Shown piece after piece: positions 23,665 to 36,169 of a stretch of DNA of 64,000 nt. The stretch comes from Liolophura sinensis. Lineage: Eukaryota > Mollusca > Polyplacophora > Chitonida > Chitonidae. Position 1 is the first letter of the stretch; each line of letters opens with the position of its first letter. The stretch is taken from the NCBI RefSeq assembly GCF_032854445.1, contig NC_088307.1, positions 24,067,953 through 24,131,952 on the forward strand, written 5' to 3'. The notes under the pieces are model-generated. The model saw only the letters and a program-made list of their open reading frames with translations, had not been told where the DNA came from and did no database searches. Made by a program: the position numbers and the translations under genes.

Positions 23665-26600
23665 CTATATACTTGTACTTTGGGGATAACTTTTATCATA
23701 TCACCACGCCCTCTGGGGCAGATTCCACAAAAACCACTTCTGACATTTACAATGATCCGATTTTTTTTACTGGAAGATGAGACCAAATATACGTTCTAAA
23801 ATCGTATTTGAAATTTCCACTACAGGAACATGTAGGTTAGAATTGGCTTTGTTGACTCAAGCTTTAAGCTGAGTGTTACGCTAAACTTTTCCGACAGATG
23901 GCCGTGCAGTCTATGTCACATGGGATACCCACTTCTTTGTATGGCTGTTATTTTGCACTGCAATCAAAAATGTTTCAACGGCATAAAAGCGATTTACGTT
24001 GAAAGGATGAAAGGAATCGCCAAGAATAACACAACGCCATCTCAAGTAAGGTGCTTGACAATTCTTCGGATGTAAAAAGAAACATCTGAGCTAAGCAGCG
24101 ATAGTTGGATTCGAACTTATCACTTCACTGAACTTGGGGCCCCACAGTTACAACGCAGATGCCACAGACCACTGAGTGTACAGGTTCGCTTAGTGCGCCT
24201 AGTTGTCCATCAGGAGATTAACTTCAATTATGGGCATGTCGCTATTAACTTAACATAGGTCTTGACAATCATTTACACAAAGATAAGTTTTTATCAAAGG
24301 ACTGATATAAATGTCCGCTGTTTTCCTTTCAGTTAGATACGATAAAAAAAAAAGCACGGGAACAACAGCTGTGCTGATATAGGCCTACATGCCTATTTTC
24401 ACACCGGGTGTTCGCCAGCACAGACATTGCAAACAATCATCTACTAAGATCTCGCATAAATGGACTCCACATTGAATTTTTAATTATGGGAAATAAATAA
24501 AATCCAATTTGCGCGCTTGATCAATGTTAATTTCACAAGCAATTAACCAGATAATCGACTTGCTGATTGCTATGGCAACACGAACTTTGCTTTCATCATG
24601 ATCTTATATCCTTTACCCTATTTTTCATACCTTCTACACTAGAGAGCGTTTTTTTCTTTTTGGACGGGTGATCAAGTAGGCTTAATGGCATTATTATAAT
24701 ATGTTCTCGTTTAGATGTTCAATATGGCAAATGATCGCTCTCTTTTTATCACTGAGATAAAACAGTTAGAGTGGAACAAAGGATACATCTGTAAACATTC
24801 GGATGCATCTGAGCACGATTCATGTCGTTTTTTTTTTACAATTATTATTATTATTTTCATGTGAAGATAAAACGACTTTCCGGGAGCAGCATGACAAATG
24901 GCAATAATATAGCAATGCACGTAGGTAGGCACTATGTCTCTGTAAATTCTACCAGGAATTTTATCGCATGTCACTTTTGCTCGTTCGAATGTGGAATATT
25001 CGTAACAATAATTAAGGGCCACAGCTTGGCCATTTGTTAAATCGCTCTATACATGTAGGCGTAGGTCTACTAGCCCATATACGTACATTAAAACTGCGTG
25101 TGTGTGATTGGCAGGGAGAGGTGGGGTGGTTGTGGGGATCGGATAAGACTGGGGGGAGGGGATTTAAACGCATACACTTACATTTGCAGGTGATAGGATA
25201 TGACCATAAATGTTAACACACATTCAGTAACATGTAACAAGGGCTACTCAGCTTTCTTCCGTTAGACACGAGTTGATGCTAGCATCCTATAAATGTAATA
25301 TTAACTACACACTTATTAGGTAACAGTTTGAAATTCCAATCACAAAGAACTGATGTTATACCTCAATTCGTACTTACATTTTATATACTGTTCAAAGAAT
25401 AGTTTTTAACCTGTCTTCAGATCAATCATTATCTACATGACAGTCTTACACCTATTACGAAACAGACACATTATAGAAGGTGATTGTGTCACAAAAAAAG
25501 ATAAGTTTCAAGTTCAACCTGCTCCTCTTATGCCTCCGTTTAGGCCAAATTGAATAACCTAACAACCATTAATAATAGACACACAAATAAAGCAATTTAA
25601 AACACGAAAACAACAACTGGAAAGTGATAAAAACACCGATTAATCAAGCGAGCAGGTGCGAGTGAATGGATCAAAGGGAGACCGGTTATACGGGTAATGT
25701 ACTTATATTTAGAGTTGGGAAAACCACAGAACGTTATATGTACTAGCATAATTATATGTTTTCATAATCAGTTTTTTCTCTATAATCATTTTTCTCTCTA
25801 ATCAGCTGATGACGACCGTGTCATAATTACCACCTCCCGTTTCCTGTTCATTTTTCAGCGATAGCTATTACCCGTGTAGCAGACTTGTGATCCGACCCGT
25901 AATTTATCAGCAGGGTTTTAGATGTGTCATTTCCTAATGTTAATGTATAGTTATCATTTAAATAGAGGGCGATCTTTCATAACGTACATTGTAGTTACAG
26001 CACAGATATAGATCAATGTACATGACTTCAACTGTTATCAATCCATCTAATGTCGAACGTGCTGACTGCTTCTCTTTTCGCGAATACGCCTTAATTTCAT
26101 ACTTTATATACTTTCTTAGTTCTTTCGTGGTTTGTGTTTGCAGCTGGAATAAGAATGTGTGTTTTGACGCCTCGTTATATATTTCTCGGGGTTCTCGGGC
26201 ATGCCCTCTCCACGATATGGCGTTAAAACCCATTCAATCATTCATTCATTCATTCATACAGTGCCAAACTTTTAATTACTGTGCTGATAATGATGCTGGC
26301 GTATAAATTGAAAGGTGTCGAATTTTCCAAAAATACTAATTTAATCTTATTTTCAGAATGTATACAACAGCAAACATTGACATTAAACTCGCTTTGTGGA
26401 GTCCTCTTACTTAATGCGTTTGGAGTAAATGCAAAGGGAATGTAGTTTACTTGAGCTTTGCCGTAAAACGGTTTACTTGACTAAATGTACTGGCAACATG
26501 GCGTTGAATCACAGTATTCTGATGAAACTTAACAATTAAGACCAGTATAGGGTTAAATTTCTTTTGCGCATCAGTGCGAATTTTATATTCGTGGACGTTT

Positions 26601-26690
26601 CGAGAACAGAATAACGAAATTCTATCAAATCTTTTTAAGACAACGTACACAATATCACATAATCATGCGGGTGACATCTAGCTCAAAGCG
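23665..26690. other. LMO4 intron, no gene seen
   Basis: AT-rich DNA. A minus-strand tRNA-like B box near 24105-24125 (GGATTCGAAC) is a likely SINE-head remnant. At 26100-26262 a repeat tail ends in (ATTC)n. I recognised no coding exon. Confidence 0.4.
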
Positions 26691-27150
26691 CCGTGACGTT
26701 TTTAATGTATGTATTGCCGTAATGAGGTTACCGTTTTCACACCATCCGAGGCAACAATGGCGGCTACAGAAGTTAACACGGGTCCGCAAGCTGAAGAGAG
26801 TCCGCCCGACCATTGCGGGGTTTTACGAGTAAATCGCCCATTGTAACCTACCTGGGGACGCCCTCTTTGTTAAAGCTACACTTCTACCCTCATTATAAGC
26901 CCGTTGAAAAACGCACGAGAAGACGGTGGTTAGAATTTCTTAATAAACGTACAAGTTAATATATTTGATAAAGTACGTGGTTGAGAACGGTCCGAAAGCG
27001 AGCCTAATTAGTTGCGGCTTCACCCGAGTAATCTTAGGTCTGGCGGTACGGTGAGCTGAGCGACTCGGGGGCAAAGGGGAGAGGCCGAGGGGGTGGAGGA
27101 ATACAATGACACTACATACACCACTCCAAATGTCATTTATTAACTCATAA
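26690..27150. promoter_or_regulatory. Candidate regulatory island, possible start exon
   Basis: A GC-balanced island inside the LMO4 intron. The plus strand contains CAACAATGGCGG (good initiation context) followed by 24 open codons ending at CGA|GTAAAT, a plausible donor. That could be a first coding exon of a nested transcript, or chance. The right half has a CCTAATTAGTTGC homeodomain site and ACCCGAGTAATC. Confidence 0.2.
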
Positions 27151-27199
27151 TGCGGAACCCTTGCCTCTATTTGCTCCGGTAATAGTCCATTATCCAACC

Positions 27200-29130
27200 T
27201 GAATGAACGGTGGGTCTAGTACTGGCTCTCCACGAAGAGCTGTATGCACGGTGTCATCCAGTGTCAACAAGCTACTCTCTTCTCAGACAATAATACCTCA
27301 GTATTAACCCATAAATCTTAGCAAATATAGAGTAACTTAAAAAGTTTCCATTCTCATTTAATGACATTATAAGTGGCCTAGTTTCTAACGTACGGTTCAA
27401 ACAAACAAAAATGAAGCCATTGTGGAATATGTTGATCCAAAGCGTTCACGCTAAGTTGGAGAAAACAGCGCAGTTAGAAAGAAGGTCCATTATTGGGTAG
27501 TTTAAAAGACATTTGTTCGACCACTGTCCCATCTTCCTAAAACATTCAGGGCCAAATCCAGTACCATATCTTATTTCATTCCTGGTTTTAAATAAACCGG
27601 TAATTGTTGATCTCATTTGCATAGCAAGGATAAACAGGAAGTTTGAATCTGCTGTTCTGAATAGATCAAGATTGCATATACATATCGGCTTTCCGGTGAT
27701 TTATTTAAATATTTGGTATATAGAACGGTATATAGAATTTTTCAAGAATTTATGCTGTAAGGTTTGTGGAACACGGAGTGGTGGAACACGGAGCGAGCGA
27801 GGCAAACCACAGCCTGACACACCTCGCGACTTCAAACTGTAGAAGAGTATGAGAAAGCTTATTCCAGGCAAGAATTACGTTCATACATGCAGTAGGCAAA
27901 AACTCACTATCGGCAAAGTTTCAGACATTATATATAAGCAACAACGATAAAATCTACACTCTGGATATTTTTCTGCAGAGAGTTATCTTTGTCTATCACC
28001 TGGATACGGTTAAACTAACAGATTGGTCCTGTGACAAATAAATTTAAAGGATGTTTATGGTAGTTTTGTTAAAACGCACTCCTATGGCCGCCGCTTCAGC
28101 GGTTGGGCTTCAATGAATGCAGGGCCCCCTGCTGGGGATGTGCACCAGACGGTGGTTATACCCAAAACATTGAGTTGTATAGACTCATTGTGACTTAGAA
28201 ATACGTCTATTCGCCAGTGGGAAAATCGAAGAGCAAATGTTAGTCACTGTGAAATTGTTACAAGTGCAAACTCGGTACAGGCGTCCACTTTCGCCACATG
28301 ATGCACTCGAGTTCGTCAACAGGGGTAAGGATACATATATAGAATCTCCTTAATGCTCAGTACATAGCTGTACAAAGAGACTCATTTTAAACTGACTAGT
28401 TTCGCCTCGGTAGCCAGAATGAGGCTAAGCTTGTGCATGAAAGTGTCATTTAAAACACTTTATAAATCATTCCCTTTTTAAATCATTAAGAGTGCAACTC
28501 TTATTCAGTAAATACTTTATGCAATCGTACACGAAGGTAACGTACATGACGCACCCTCGAACGTCACTAACACGAGAGGCTGAACTAGTACAATCAGAGC
28601 AGGCTGACCTTCCCTAATATAAATCCTCGTGAATAAGTTTTGCAGGAATCGTTCACTGTTTATTACTTGTGCAAGAGGCTCGTCAGCTCAAAGTTGCGAT
28701 CTTGCAGCAAACGGCACATTGTGTGGAGTGACGTCGCGATTGTATTTCTATGCTCGCTTGCTTGGTTTAGTTTAGTGATATGGTATGACGATGGTGCCGA
28801 CGATGGTGCCGCCAATGTCATCCAGGACAAACACTTCAAATATGCACCATGTACAATTCAAAATGAATTTAATCTTTTTTTCGAAAAGGGGTTATTAGGA
28901 TTTTCAGGTAATGTAAACTAAGTTGATTAAAACAGCGATTTGGGCAACAAACAATGGATTCCAACAGTCTATGAACTCCAGCAAAGTAAAAGAATCAGTG
29001 ATGTAGATTTTTGAGAAAGCATCAGCCAGTTTTCAAAGTTTCATCACGTCTTCATCAGCTCACAGGCAAAGCATTATCTGGAATCACCTGATACGTCATC
29101 ATTCTAACCTAACCAATAAAGCGTAGTTTC
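27200..29130. other. LMO4 intron, no gene seen
   Basis: AT-rich unique DNA. A 93-codon plus-strand frame at 28640-28921 contains a hydrophobic stretch around FLCSLAWFSLVIW but no recognised domain, and I do not call it a gene. Confidence 0.4.
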
Positions 29131-29361
29131 TCATCACAATTGTTCTATGACCGATTGAGCCAAGACACTATCATGTTTCTATGTAAAAGTCTGTACAGAT
29201 TAGGAAATCATGACGTTATTAGTCACCTGCACTCTCGGCCATGTTGGATCTCCAATAACAGAATTCCATGGCCCGGCACAAACAGTGAAAGGCCACTCCA
29301 GCAAGAAGCATGGCGGGCCATGGAATTCTTCTGTTTTCAGACTGCAAACCATCTATGGGAT

Positions 29362-29530
29362 TTATTAATTTATTTAAGTGACGTCACTCCAGAATATTTC
29401 ACTTATACGACGGAGGCTAGCATTGGGGTGGGAGGGAAAAGGACAGAGCACTGGGGAAACGCACGACCACCAGAAGGTTGCTGCCAAACCTTCCCACTTA
29501 CGACCGGAGAGGAACCCTTCATCTACATAG
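29362..29530 (-). mobile_element. SINE, minus orientation, diverged
   Basis: Contains AGAATATTTCACTTATACGACGG, shortened here to its core, then GCTAGCATTGGGGTGGGAGG, AACGCACGACCACC and CTTACGACCGGAGAGGAA. It lies about 170 bp inside the LMO4 intron from the LIM1 exon donor. Confidence 0.75.
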
Positions 29531-29697
29531 CAAACAGTCATGTAAAAATGGATGCAATACTGGTACAAAATGTACGATATATATGTGTGTATAAATGCAG
29601 GCAATATGTTACTGAATATATGCAACATAAATGCAGGAGGAATATATTCTACTCTCATATAGTTAATCCATGAAATATCAAAGAAATATCATCTCAC

Positions 29698-30116
29698 CTC
29701 AAGTAGTCATTTTTGCAGTAGAGCATTTCCTTTTTGGTAAAGCACGATGTCCCGATGTTGCCTAGTTCGGCGTGACAGTAAGAACACTTGAGGCAAGCCG
29801 TGTGCCAAAAACGGTCCATAGCGTGCAGAAGAAACCGATCTAATATCTTCTCCCCACATCCTGAGCACGTCCTAAGGCCTCCCCCGGGGGTAGAGGACGT
29901 GGGTGTGGTCGTGATGGAATGGTTGGAGACAGAACTCATGTTGTTCACTGCCATTGTGTTGTTGTTGTTGTTGGCAGTTCCCGTTTTGTTGTTGTTGTTG
30001 GCAGACATGGGCATGCCATTCATATTCATGTTCATATTCTGACCAATCATCATCTGTGCACTGGAAGGGGGCGTGGCCCGCGTGGCGCTGCTTGTGGAGG
30101 ATAGAAGTCCAGCCAT
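29698..30116 (-). CDS. LMO4: LMO4 coding exon 1 (start, N-terminal tract, first LIM domain)
   Basis: LMO4 is a nuclear LIM-only adaptor that bridges LDB1/CLIM and other transcription factors. This exon encodes residues 1-139 plus two bases of Arg140. Residues 1-83 form a low-complexity Met/Asn/Ser/Thr-rich extension with two Asn runs, far longer than the ~22 residues before LIM1 in vertebrate LMO4. LIM1 follows: C84-x2-C87, H105-x2-C108, C111-x2-C114, C125, C134-x2-D137. Landmarks DRFLLHAMDRFWH and GNIGTSCFTKKEM match LMO4 more than LMO1-3 (memory). The donor is TTGAG|GTGAGAT. The start is the first in-frame Met after an acceptor (TTCTTGTTTCAG at 30134-30145). The frame is open back to that acceptor, so an upstream start in a 5' exon is not excluded. 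Confidence 0.95.
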
Positions 30117-30133
30117 TGTATCTTGAGGGTTTT
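30117..30133 (-). other. LMO4: LMO4 5' UTR segment of the LIM1 exon
   Basis: Seventeen bases between the acceptor CAG (30134-30136) and the ATG. Their presence shows that at least one further upstream exon exists at higher coordinates. Confidence 0.7.
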
Positions 30134-30344
30134 CTGAAACAAGAAAATGGAGAATTATAAACTTGAGGGTTGTGTCACGTGGTAAAGTGACGTCAATTCA
30201 TTGAAGAAACAGCTTTTCACAATGAACATCTGAGAAGGAACTCATTGACTAACAATAACCCTAGTCTCTACAACTACCCGAAAATGGGATTAACTCGAAG
30301 AATAAATGACTGATTTATAATGTTAGTTTCATTGGCTTCGTGAA

Positions 30345-30660
30345 TTTGATTGGTGTTCGACCTGTCAATCACAAAAACATTTCAAATATATGAAGTAATT
30401 ATAGTCACATTCCAAGGCAAACCAACACCCATTCAAACCACAGCCGAAAGAGTCACGACCAGATTCGAACGTCCGCCTTTTGACCTCCAATACCCTTTCT
30501 TTGTTATTTAACGTGGAATACTCAAGAAAGTTCCACTTATACCATGGCTTCCTTTATATTGTGGACGAAAGAAACTGTAGTGCCCAGAGTAATCCATCAA
30601 CCTTCGGCAAGTTGTACTGGTGAACTGTTCCACGTGTGACAAGCATGTTATGCTGGTGGA
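30345..30660 (-). mobile_element. Two old SINE fragments, minus orientation
   Basis: Near 30345 there is TTTGATTGGTGTTCGACC, and at 30515-30640 GGAATACTCAAGAAAGTTCC followed by CTTATACCATGG. These are degraded versions of the SINE tail and body. Boundaries are uncertain. Confidence 0.45.
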
Positions 30661-30789
30661 AGGTGTGGGCTTCAACTAACTTCATGTAACACTACACGAA
30701 ACAGAATACCGTCGATCACTTATTGCCACCGTGACCCAGCGTGTAATGGAGCTACGCCTGTAGTAATCCTGGTCAATGTGATCATTAAT

Positions 30790-30895
30790 CATGGTGATGG
30801 TGATTACCAATCGTGTTCATTCCGATTACCAATCATGTTCATTCTGATTATCAATCATGTTCATTCTGATTATCAATCATGGTGATGGTGATTAT
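30790..30895. repeat. 22-bp tandem repeat, ~4 units
   Basis: Units of ATTATCAATCATGTTCATTCTG with a 22-bp period, flanked on both sides by GGTGATGGTGATTA. It lies in the putative 5' intron of LMO4. Confidence 0.8.
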
Positions 30896-31309
30896 TACCA
30901 AATTAAGACATTGGGCTTTTAACAGCTGAGCAAACATCCTCCTGAATATTGATCCCTTCTATCTCAATACCGATCCTTTTCAATGACAAATCGGTCGTGT
31001 ATTTTTTAACTTCCTGGTTTAGTCAGGCTTCTAGTTCCTGATTTGCGCAAAGTGTAAATTACAGGGCGCGCTCTTGTACTAAATGTCATAGATTTATACA
31101 CCCAACGAGAATAACGCCGTCGCCCTGGGAGGTGGGGGGGGGGGGGAGTAGGGCAGAGCAGGTAAACTTCTCACGAGATTCAGCAAAATAAACGGTATTT
31201 GTTCAACGTGGAAATCTGGTATCAAGAATGCGGTTATGATTAAAATGAGGAACAGATGCGAGGGCTTGTATAAGAGACTAGAAAAAAAAAAACGGATTAT
31301 CACTGAAGT

Positions 31310-31535
31310 CGTCATTTCTCGGCTTATCGGCCAACACCATTAAGCAATAATGTCAAAAGTAATTCCATCAAACGCATTAAATAGGGGCGCCAATTCACGG
31401 CGGGGGAAATGAAAAGACAGAAGCGGTGTGGGTGCGGCGTCAGTCTTAATTCACCCACCAGCGGCTGGCTCGCCAGTCAGAACTGATAAGCCTAATGCTG
31501 TGGGACGGGGAAATTTCTGGCGCGCGGTGGAGGAA
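31310..31535. promoter_or_regulatory. Candidate regulatory element 5' of LMO4
   Basis: Unique GC-rich island with AGCAATAATGTC, CATTAAATAGG, GTCTTAATTCACCC and GCGCCAATTC, bounded by AT-rich DNA. It lies 1.2-1.4 kb upstream of the first coding exon of LMO4. Function is inferred from composition only. Confidence 0.28.
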
Positions 31536-32024
31536 ATATGGTGATTCATTCCGCATGTGGCTCAAGTGATCATTTTACAAACAACCGACATGCAATTATG
31601 ACTTGTTCACTTGTCAGAACGAGAGTATTAAGCATTACACGGCGTATTAAGCGGACCTCCCGCGACGAAACGACGACAGCGAAGAAATTGTTCAACATGG
31701 GGAAAAATTACTATCGTTTGTCGTGTCAACAACAACGGTCTTTGAAAACTCACGAATATCGGCCCAATGTTACTAAACTTATATTTTATTTACTGCACCA
31801 TTAGAGGAGGAGGTCTGGTTTAGCGAGCTATAACCAGTTAGATAGACTTGTATGAACCCTAGCAAAAAACTAGGCCTGTACATACCGCCATAGCAACATT
31901 GAAGGCACCCATACATATTAACCTACTTGCACTGGGTGACACTTGCTACACTGTAAATAAATGTAGTGGGAAACTAATTACCAGCCGGACCCCTATGTCC
32001 TGGTGGTGAGTAGTACGCTAAAAC

Positions 32025-32056
32025 TTGTGTGTGTGTGTGGGGGGGGGGGGGGGGGG
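32025..32056. repeat. (GT)n-(G)18 microsatellite
   Basis: A GT run of seven units followed by about 18 consecutive G. The long G tract could form a G-quadruplex and is a likely site of assembly length error. Confidence 0.9.
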
Positions 32057-32239
32057 CGCTTATTATAGATAATAATACAGACGACAGCCAACAGCTGACT
32101 AACAGAGAGTATGCGCTTCATCGCCGCTACGCCAACACCGTGTCTGCCAAGGCAGACCGGAAGAAAGGCTCAACACGAATACAGATTATTTCATTTCCTT
32201 AGTCTAATAGGTTCATCGTGGTTTTGTGTTTGAGGTTAT

Positions 32240-32410
32240 TTACGAGGCGATGATTTCATCACAGCGTATACACGTGAATCACCTCACATTTCCAAGTTTA
32301 CAACTGACATCCGAAACTGTTAGTAATTCCTTTGTGAGCAATGATTGCATCACTTCGTATACATGTTCTCTATCTCACGATTCCAATCTTACAACTGAAT
32401 CCCGAAACCA
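32240..32410 (+). repeat. Diverged 91-bp tandem duplication
   Basis: Two copies beginning ATGATTTCATCAC and ATGATTGCATCAC, 91 bp apart and roughly 70% alike by eye over ~70 bp. They lie within a 114-codon plus-strand open frame (32226-32570) that has no recognised domain. The duplication is out of frame (91 is not a multiple of three), which argues against a repeated protein. Confidence 0.5.
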
Positions 32411-32599
32411 CTGGTTGTTTCTTAAATGCGACACCCCTGTAACTGGTTTAGATAAATGCAGAGATGTTCCCCAAAGGCAATGTGTTTTTGGTGGCCGATT
32501 AACTGGTAATACCAATCAGGCTGAAAAACTGTCGTTTAGTGCCATGTTTGACAAAAAAGACCCAAATTAATATACAGACTGGAACCATGTTTGATTAAA

Positions 32600-35480
32600 T
32601 ACTTTGAGAATTAACCCTGTGCTTATTGATGTCAAAATCGACACCCCTGCAGATCGTATCATGAATACAAACCAAACATTATTCTGTCATTGGTTATCGG
32701 TTCTAAATTTCAAGTAAGAGTTCAAAAATCTTTAAAAAATTCTAAAAAATCGAGTAAGAGTTGAGTAAAGAGAAGCCAACATATCTGTTAAGGAAGAACA
32801 GACTTAAGGAAGAACAGACATCTGGGATTAGAGGCGTAAGGGCGGGAGGATGGACGAACACAATTACGGATGGACGGCCTGACAGACAGACAGACAGCGC
32901 CACAATTGCAATGTATCATCAAATACCTAAGTGTCTGTGTAAAGCGTTAGTGTCCGGACTACGTATGTGCCTTAATGTACAGGCCATCGTATAAGACCTG
33001 GCCAATCAGAAAGCACTAGGACAGGGAATGAAGAACGGCAAATCGCATACAGTTGGAAATATTATCAGAAACAACAGAACAGAGCGCAAGTCCATTAGTG
33101 GTACTGTAATCAAACGCTGATACCGTCAGCAATTCACCCACATTAACCCAACGACGGCCAGAGGTGGACAGAGCGCCGCAGTCAATCGTCGTCTCGTGGG
33201 AACTAACTGCAACTATAAGTGACCATACAACCCTCGAGTACAATTACCCGCCATAATGCGTAGTGGTCGTCATGTTTGTCCATATAGCTTTCCCTAATGA
33301 TACAGACGGAAGGTAAATATACCGGAAAATTGATTATAGGCCTACGCGAAAACAAAACAGAAACGGAAAGTGTAAATGTGAATTACGGGGCTTGTGATTA
33401 CTTCTAATACATACATGTGATGGCAGGTGTGAGGAAAAGACGGTTGGTGCGTGGCAACGTTATCTTACGCATACCAAGAATGTTCCGATCATATTGCGTA
33501 ATTCTCATATACCCTCTCGCACCAAATATCATGGCTTGTAATTAGAACAAAGTTTCTTCTATACGCCTTGGCTATATCAGTCCGGGGTTTACGTAACAGA
33601 GCATATATATGCCTCTATCTTGCATCGGCTAGCCAGCTAGGTTGCCATTATAGCATAAAGCGAGTCACCAGAAAGTGCATGAGCTATAGAAGTTCTAATA
33701 CGAGATAACCCTGGGATCAAGCAGATCGATATCAGTGATCAATGACGGTATGGACCGGTGATCGATCGGAATATGATTACAGTTTAAGCGGGACATAACT
33801 TATTCATTAAACGTTTGATTAGTCCGTCATCATGGACGACATTCCTACACGTGGTATGCAGGCAGTTAGCCCAGCACCATGGATATACGAGGCTACAATT
33901 CTATGTACGACTCTTGCCTACACACCAGTGTTGGTAGTTAATACATTGTTAATTTCTAATGTTAACCATAAACAGGTGCTTCAACATTTAACGTCTGTTT
34001 GTACATACGACTGCTGCATTTCAATAGTCAACGACGTTAACTCCGTTTTTTTTTTGTCCAGAAACGTCAGTTAGTTGTTTAACCATATCAAACATGGGGG
34101 GGGGGGGGGGGGGGGGGCACATTTATGCCTGTATAGTTTAACTTGGTCAATGTTTACCAATTCAGTCAATGTATATACTTCCACCCAATGATAGTTTTTA
34201 ATGACTTACATATAGTCCCACGTATTAGCGTACTAAGAAATTCCTACAGGAAATGCACGTTGTCACAATACCTCACAAAAGTGAATCCATTACAGGCTCT
34301 CGTCAGTGACGTCGTAAGTTCGAATTAGACTTCATTTGATGTATAAGTACAATTGACCATGCACATGTATAAAAGCGTGCTCTCTCTCCCTCTCTCGCTT
34401 TTTAAAATTTTATTATATTTTTTTATATAGATTAGTGGAGTGACCGTATTAAAAGCATGACCAACATGGTGGTAATGCAATGTGAAGAGTCGGCATGATT
34501 AAAATTTCCCCTTTACTTGGCCATTTTTTCTCATGCGATCAAAATAGTATGTAGTTACGTACACCCTTTTAAGCAAGTACAGTGGGGACTTTTTTTTTTT
34601 TAAGTTTTCCTGTTTTGACGAACATGCTATTAAATTCTGTCTGGACCTCCTCCCGTGCTTTTTATTAGCAGTAAAATTCCGGCGTTTAAGTCCAATGCGG
34701 AAGATGTAATATAATTGTGTCAACGCGCTTGTTAGAGCATCTCAAATGCCAGGGGGTGGGATGGGGGGAAAGACATACGACGACTGACGTGGGCCTATAC
34801 CATTTATAATCAGGACAATGCTGCGCAAAGCAACGACAAGCGTGCCAGTCACTAATGATGCGATACAACGACCACCCATTGTTATATGGGTATTTCGTCA
34901 GACTGAATTTTGCCGAAATTAAGTTATTTTCCTCAAAGAAGATCAACATCATCTCTTTTCAATCTCTAAGGAGCTTCACTGTGGTTTATTAGTTAATACA
35001 GTTTTGGAAGTTCAACTTCTGGCATGTACAGAAAGAAGCCTACTTTTATTCTAGGCCTACAGATTGAAGAAGAAAAAAAACCCAAAACATTAACGACTCA
35101 CTTGTCTTTTTGTTCGTAGGCCTACAAATATAACACGGTGGTGCATATAAATATACACGGACTATACAAAACTGACAGTTTTAATTCATGACTGATATAC
35201 TATGTCCACTGGTCTAATGTTGATTTCACGTCATGTTGTACATGTAGGCCTATAACATTGTATGTTATAGAGTACGGGCTCTATGTACACGTACATTCCC
35301 AGTGCGGATGTGAAATAAACATGTCTAGCTGACGCTCGCGTGTTCCTGATAGGCCCACAGTTGATGCCATAACATCGGATACAGACTTGTTAAATCTACA
35401 CGGCTTACCCAGTAAATACGAAATAAAGCGATAAAACAATATGAGCCTAGATGGTTTGAACAGCGAGAGTATTGGCTATA
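32600..35480. other. Upstream of LMO4, no coding gene seen
   Basis: AT-rich sequence with a (CAGA)n stretch near 32880 and a homopolymer G22 at 34096-34117. No domain-bearing frame was found. It is probably part of the LMO4 5' intron if the promoter is near 35.5 kb. Confidence 0.4.
34096..34117. repeat. G22 homopolymer
   Basis: Twenty-two consecutive G residues on the plus strand. It is a probable length-variable site. Confidence 0.92.
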
Positions 35481-36165
35481 GCGCCAGCAAGGTCGAAGTG
35501 TACTCACGGGCTACGGGCTGTCGGCTAAGCGTGCCTGCCTCCATAGTCGCTTCGCTTCCCCGGACCTCGTTCTTCGGTAGCAGTCCGTATATTAACACGG
35601 GGTAAACCTGTCAGCGTCACACACAGCACTGGTTAACCGTATAGAAACGCCGGCACAAAATCAAAGAAATGTGGTCGTTCCAAATGATCACAACAACACG
35701 TTCTGGTCACAGTCACCAGAGCTGGAGCTTTCTCACAGGTCCGCGCTGTATAGAACCGTTCAACCCTCTACCGCTCGGCAGCCGATATTTGTAAGCTTCC
35801 TTGAGTACTGCCCAGTAAGCCGAGCAAACTAGGGTATTCGAGTACACTGCGGTTCGCTGGATGGTCGACCGAGTTTTATGCCATTCTCCGCTCGCTTCTT
35901 GTCACTATGCCTCTTTTCAGACAACTTACTCGGTTCAAATCTTCCGTCCCGTCCCGTCACAGTCAACTAATATCTTCGGCATTAGGTGGAACCGAGCAAC
36001 CCCTGCAGTTTTCTCTTCCGCACACCGCAACACTCTGTTGGTGTAATCAGAGACGACAACTTCGGACAGAGCTTGACCTTAGCACCGGGCCAAACCATTT
36101 TGCACTCGTGGGGGGCGATGGGCATGAATTGCTACTCTGCCATGTAACTCGTTGGTAGTTAGGTA
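35480..36165 (-). promoter_or_regulatory. LMO4: Candidate LMO4 promoter and 5' non-coding exon
   Basis: A CpG-richer stretch in an otherwise AT-rich interval. On the minus strand, CCGTAGCCC|GTGAGTAC at 35508/35507 is a good splice donor that could end a 5' UTR exon feeding the acceptor at 30134. A plus-strand donor-like AG|GTAAGCC lies near 36162, so divergent transcription is possible. No TATA box or start site can be fixed from sequence alone. Confidence 0.3.
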
Positions 36166-36169
36166 AGCC

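Larger units (their letters stand above)
17549..29697 (-). other. LMO4: LMO4 intron between the two LIM exons
   Basis: A 12.1 kb intron with donor AG|GTGAGAT (at 29697 downward) and acceptor at 17549-17550. It contains the 24-bp minisatellite, a SINE at 29.4 kb, simple repeats, and several GC-balanced islands with homeodomain-like sites (19.7, 22.0, 22.9, 26.7-27.1 kb). Large introns rich in regulatory elements are typical of developmental regulators. No second gene inside it is convincing. Confidence 0.85.

Noticed and set aside
28640..28921. 93-codon plus-strand frame with a hydrophobic segment
   Set aside because: No domain, no acceptor upstream and no similarity recognised; it is inside the LMO4 intron.
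29788..30160. Plus-strand frames rich in Val, Leu and Cys
   Set aside because: They are shadows of the Asn-rich LMO4 exon, where AAC/AAT triplets read as GTT/TTG/TGT on the other strand.
32226..32570. 114-codon plus-strand frame
   Set aside because: It contains a 91-bp duplication that is out of frame, and no recognisable domain or splice signals.
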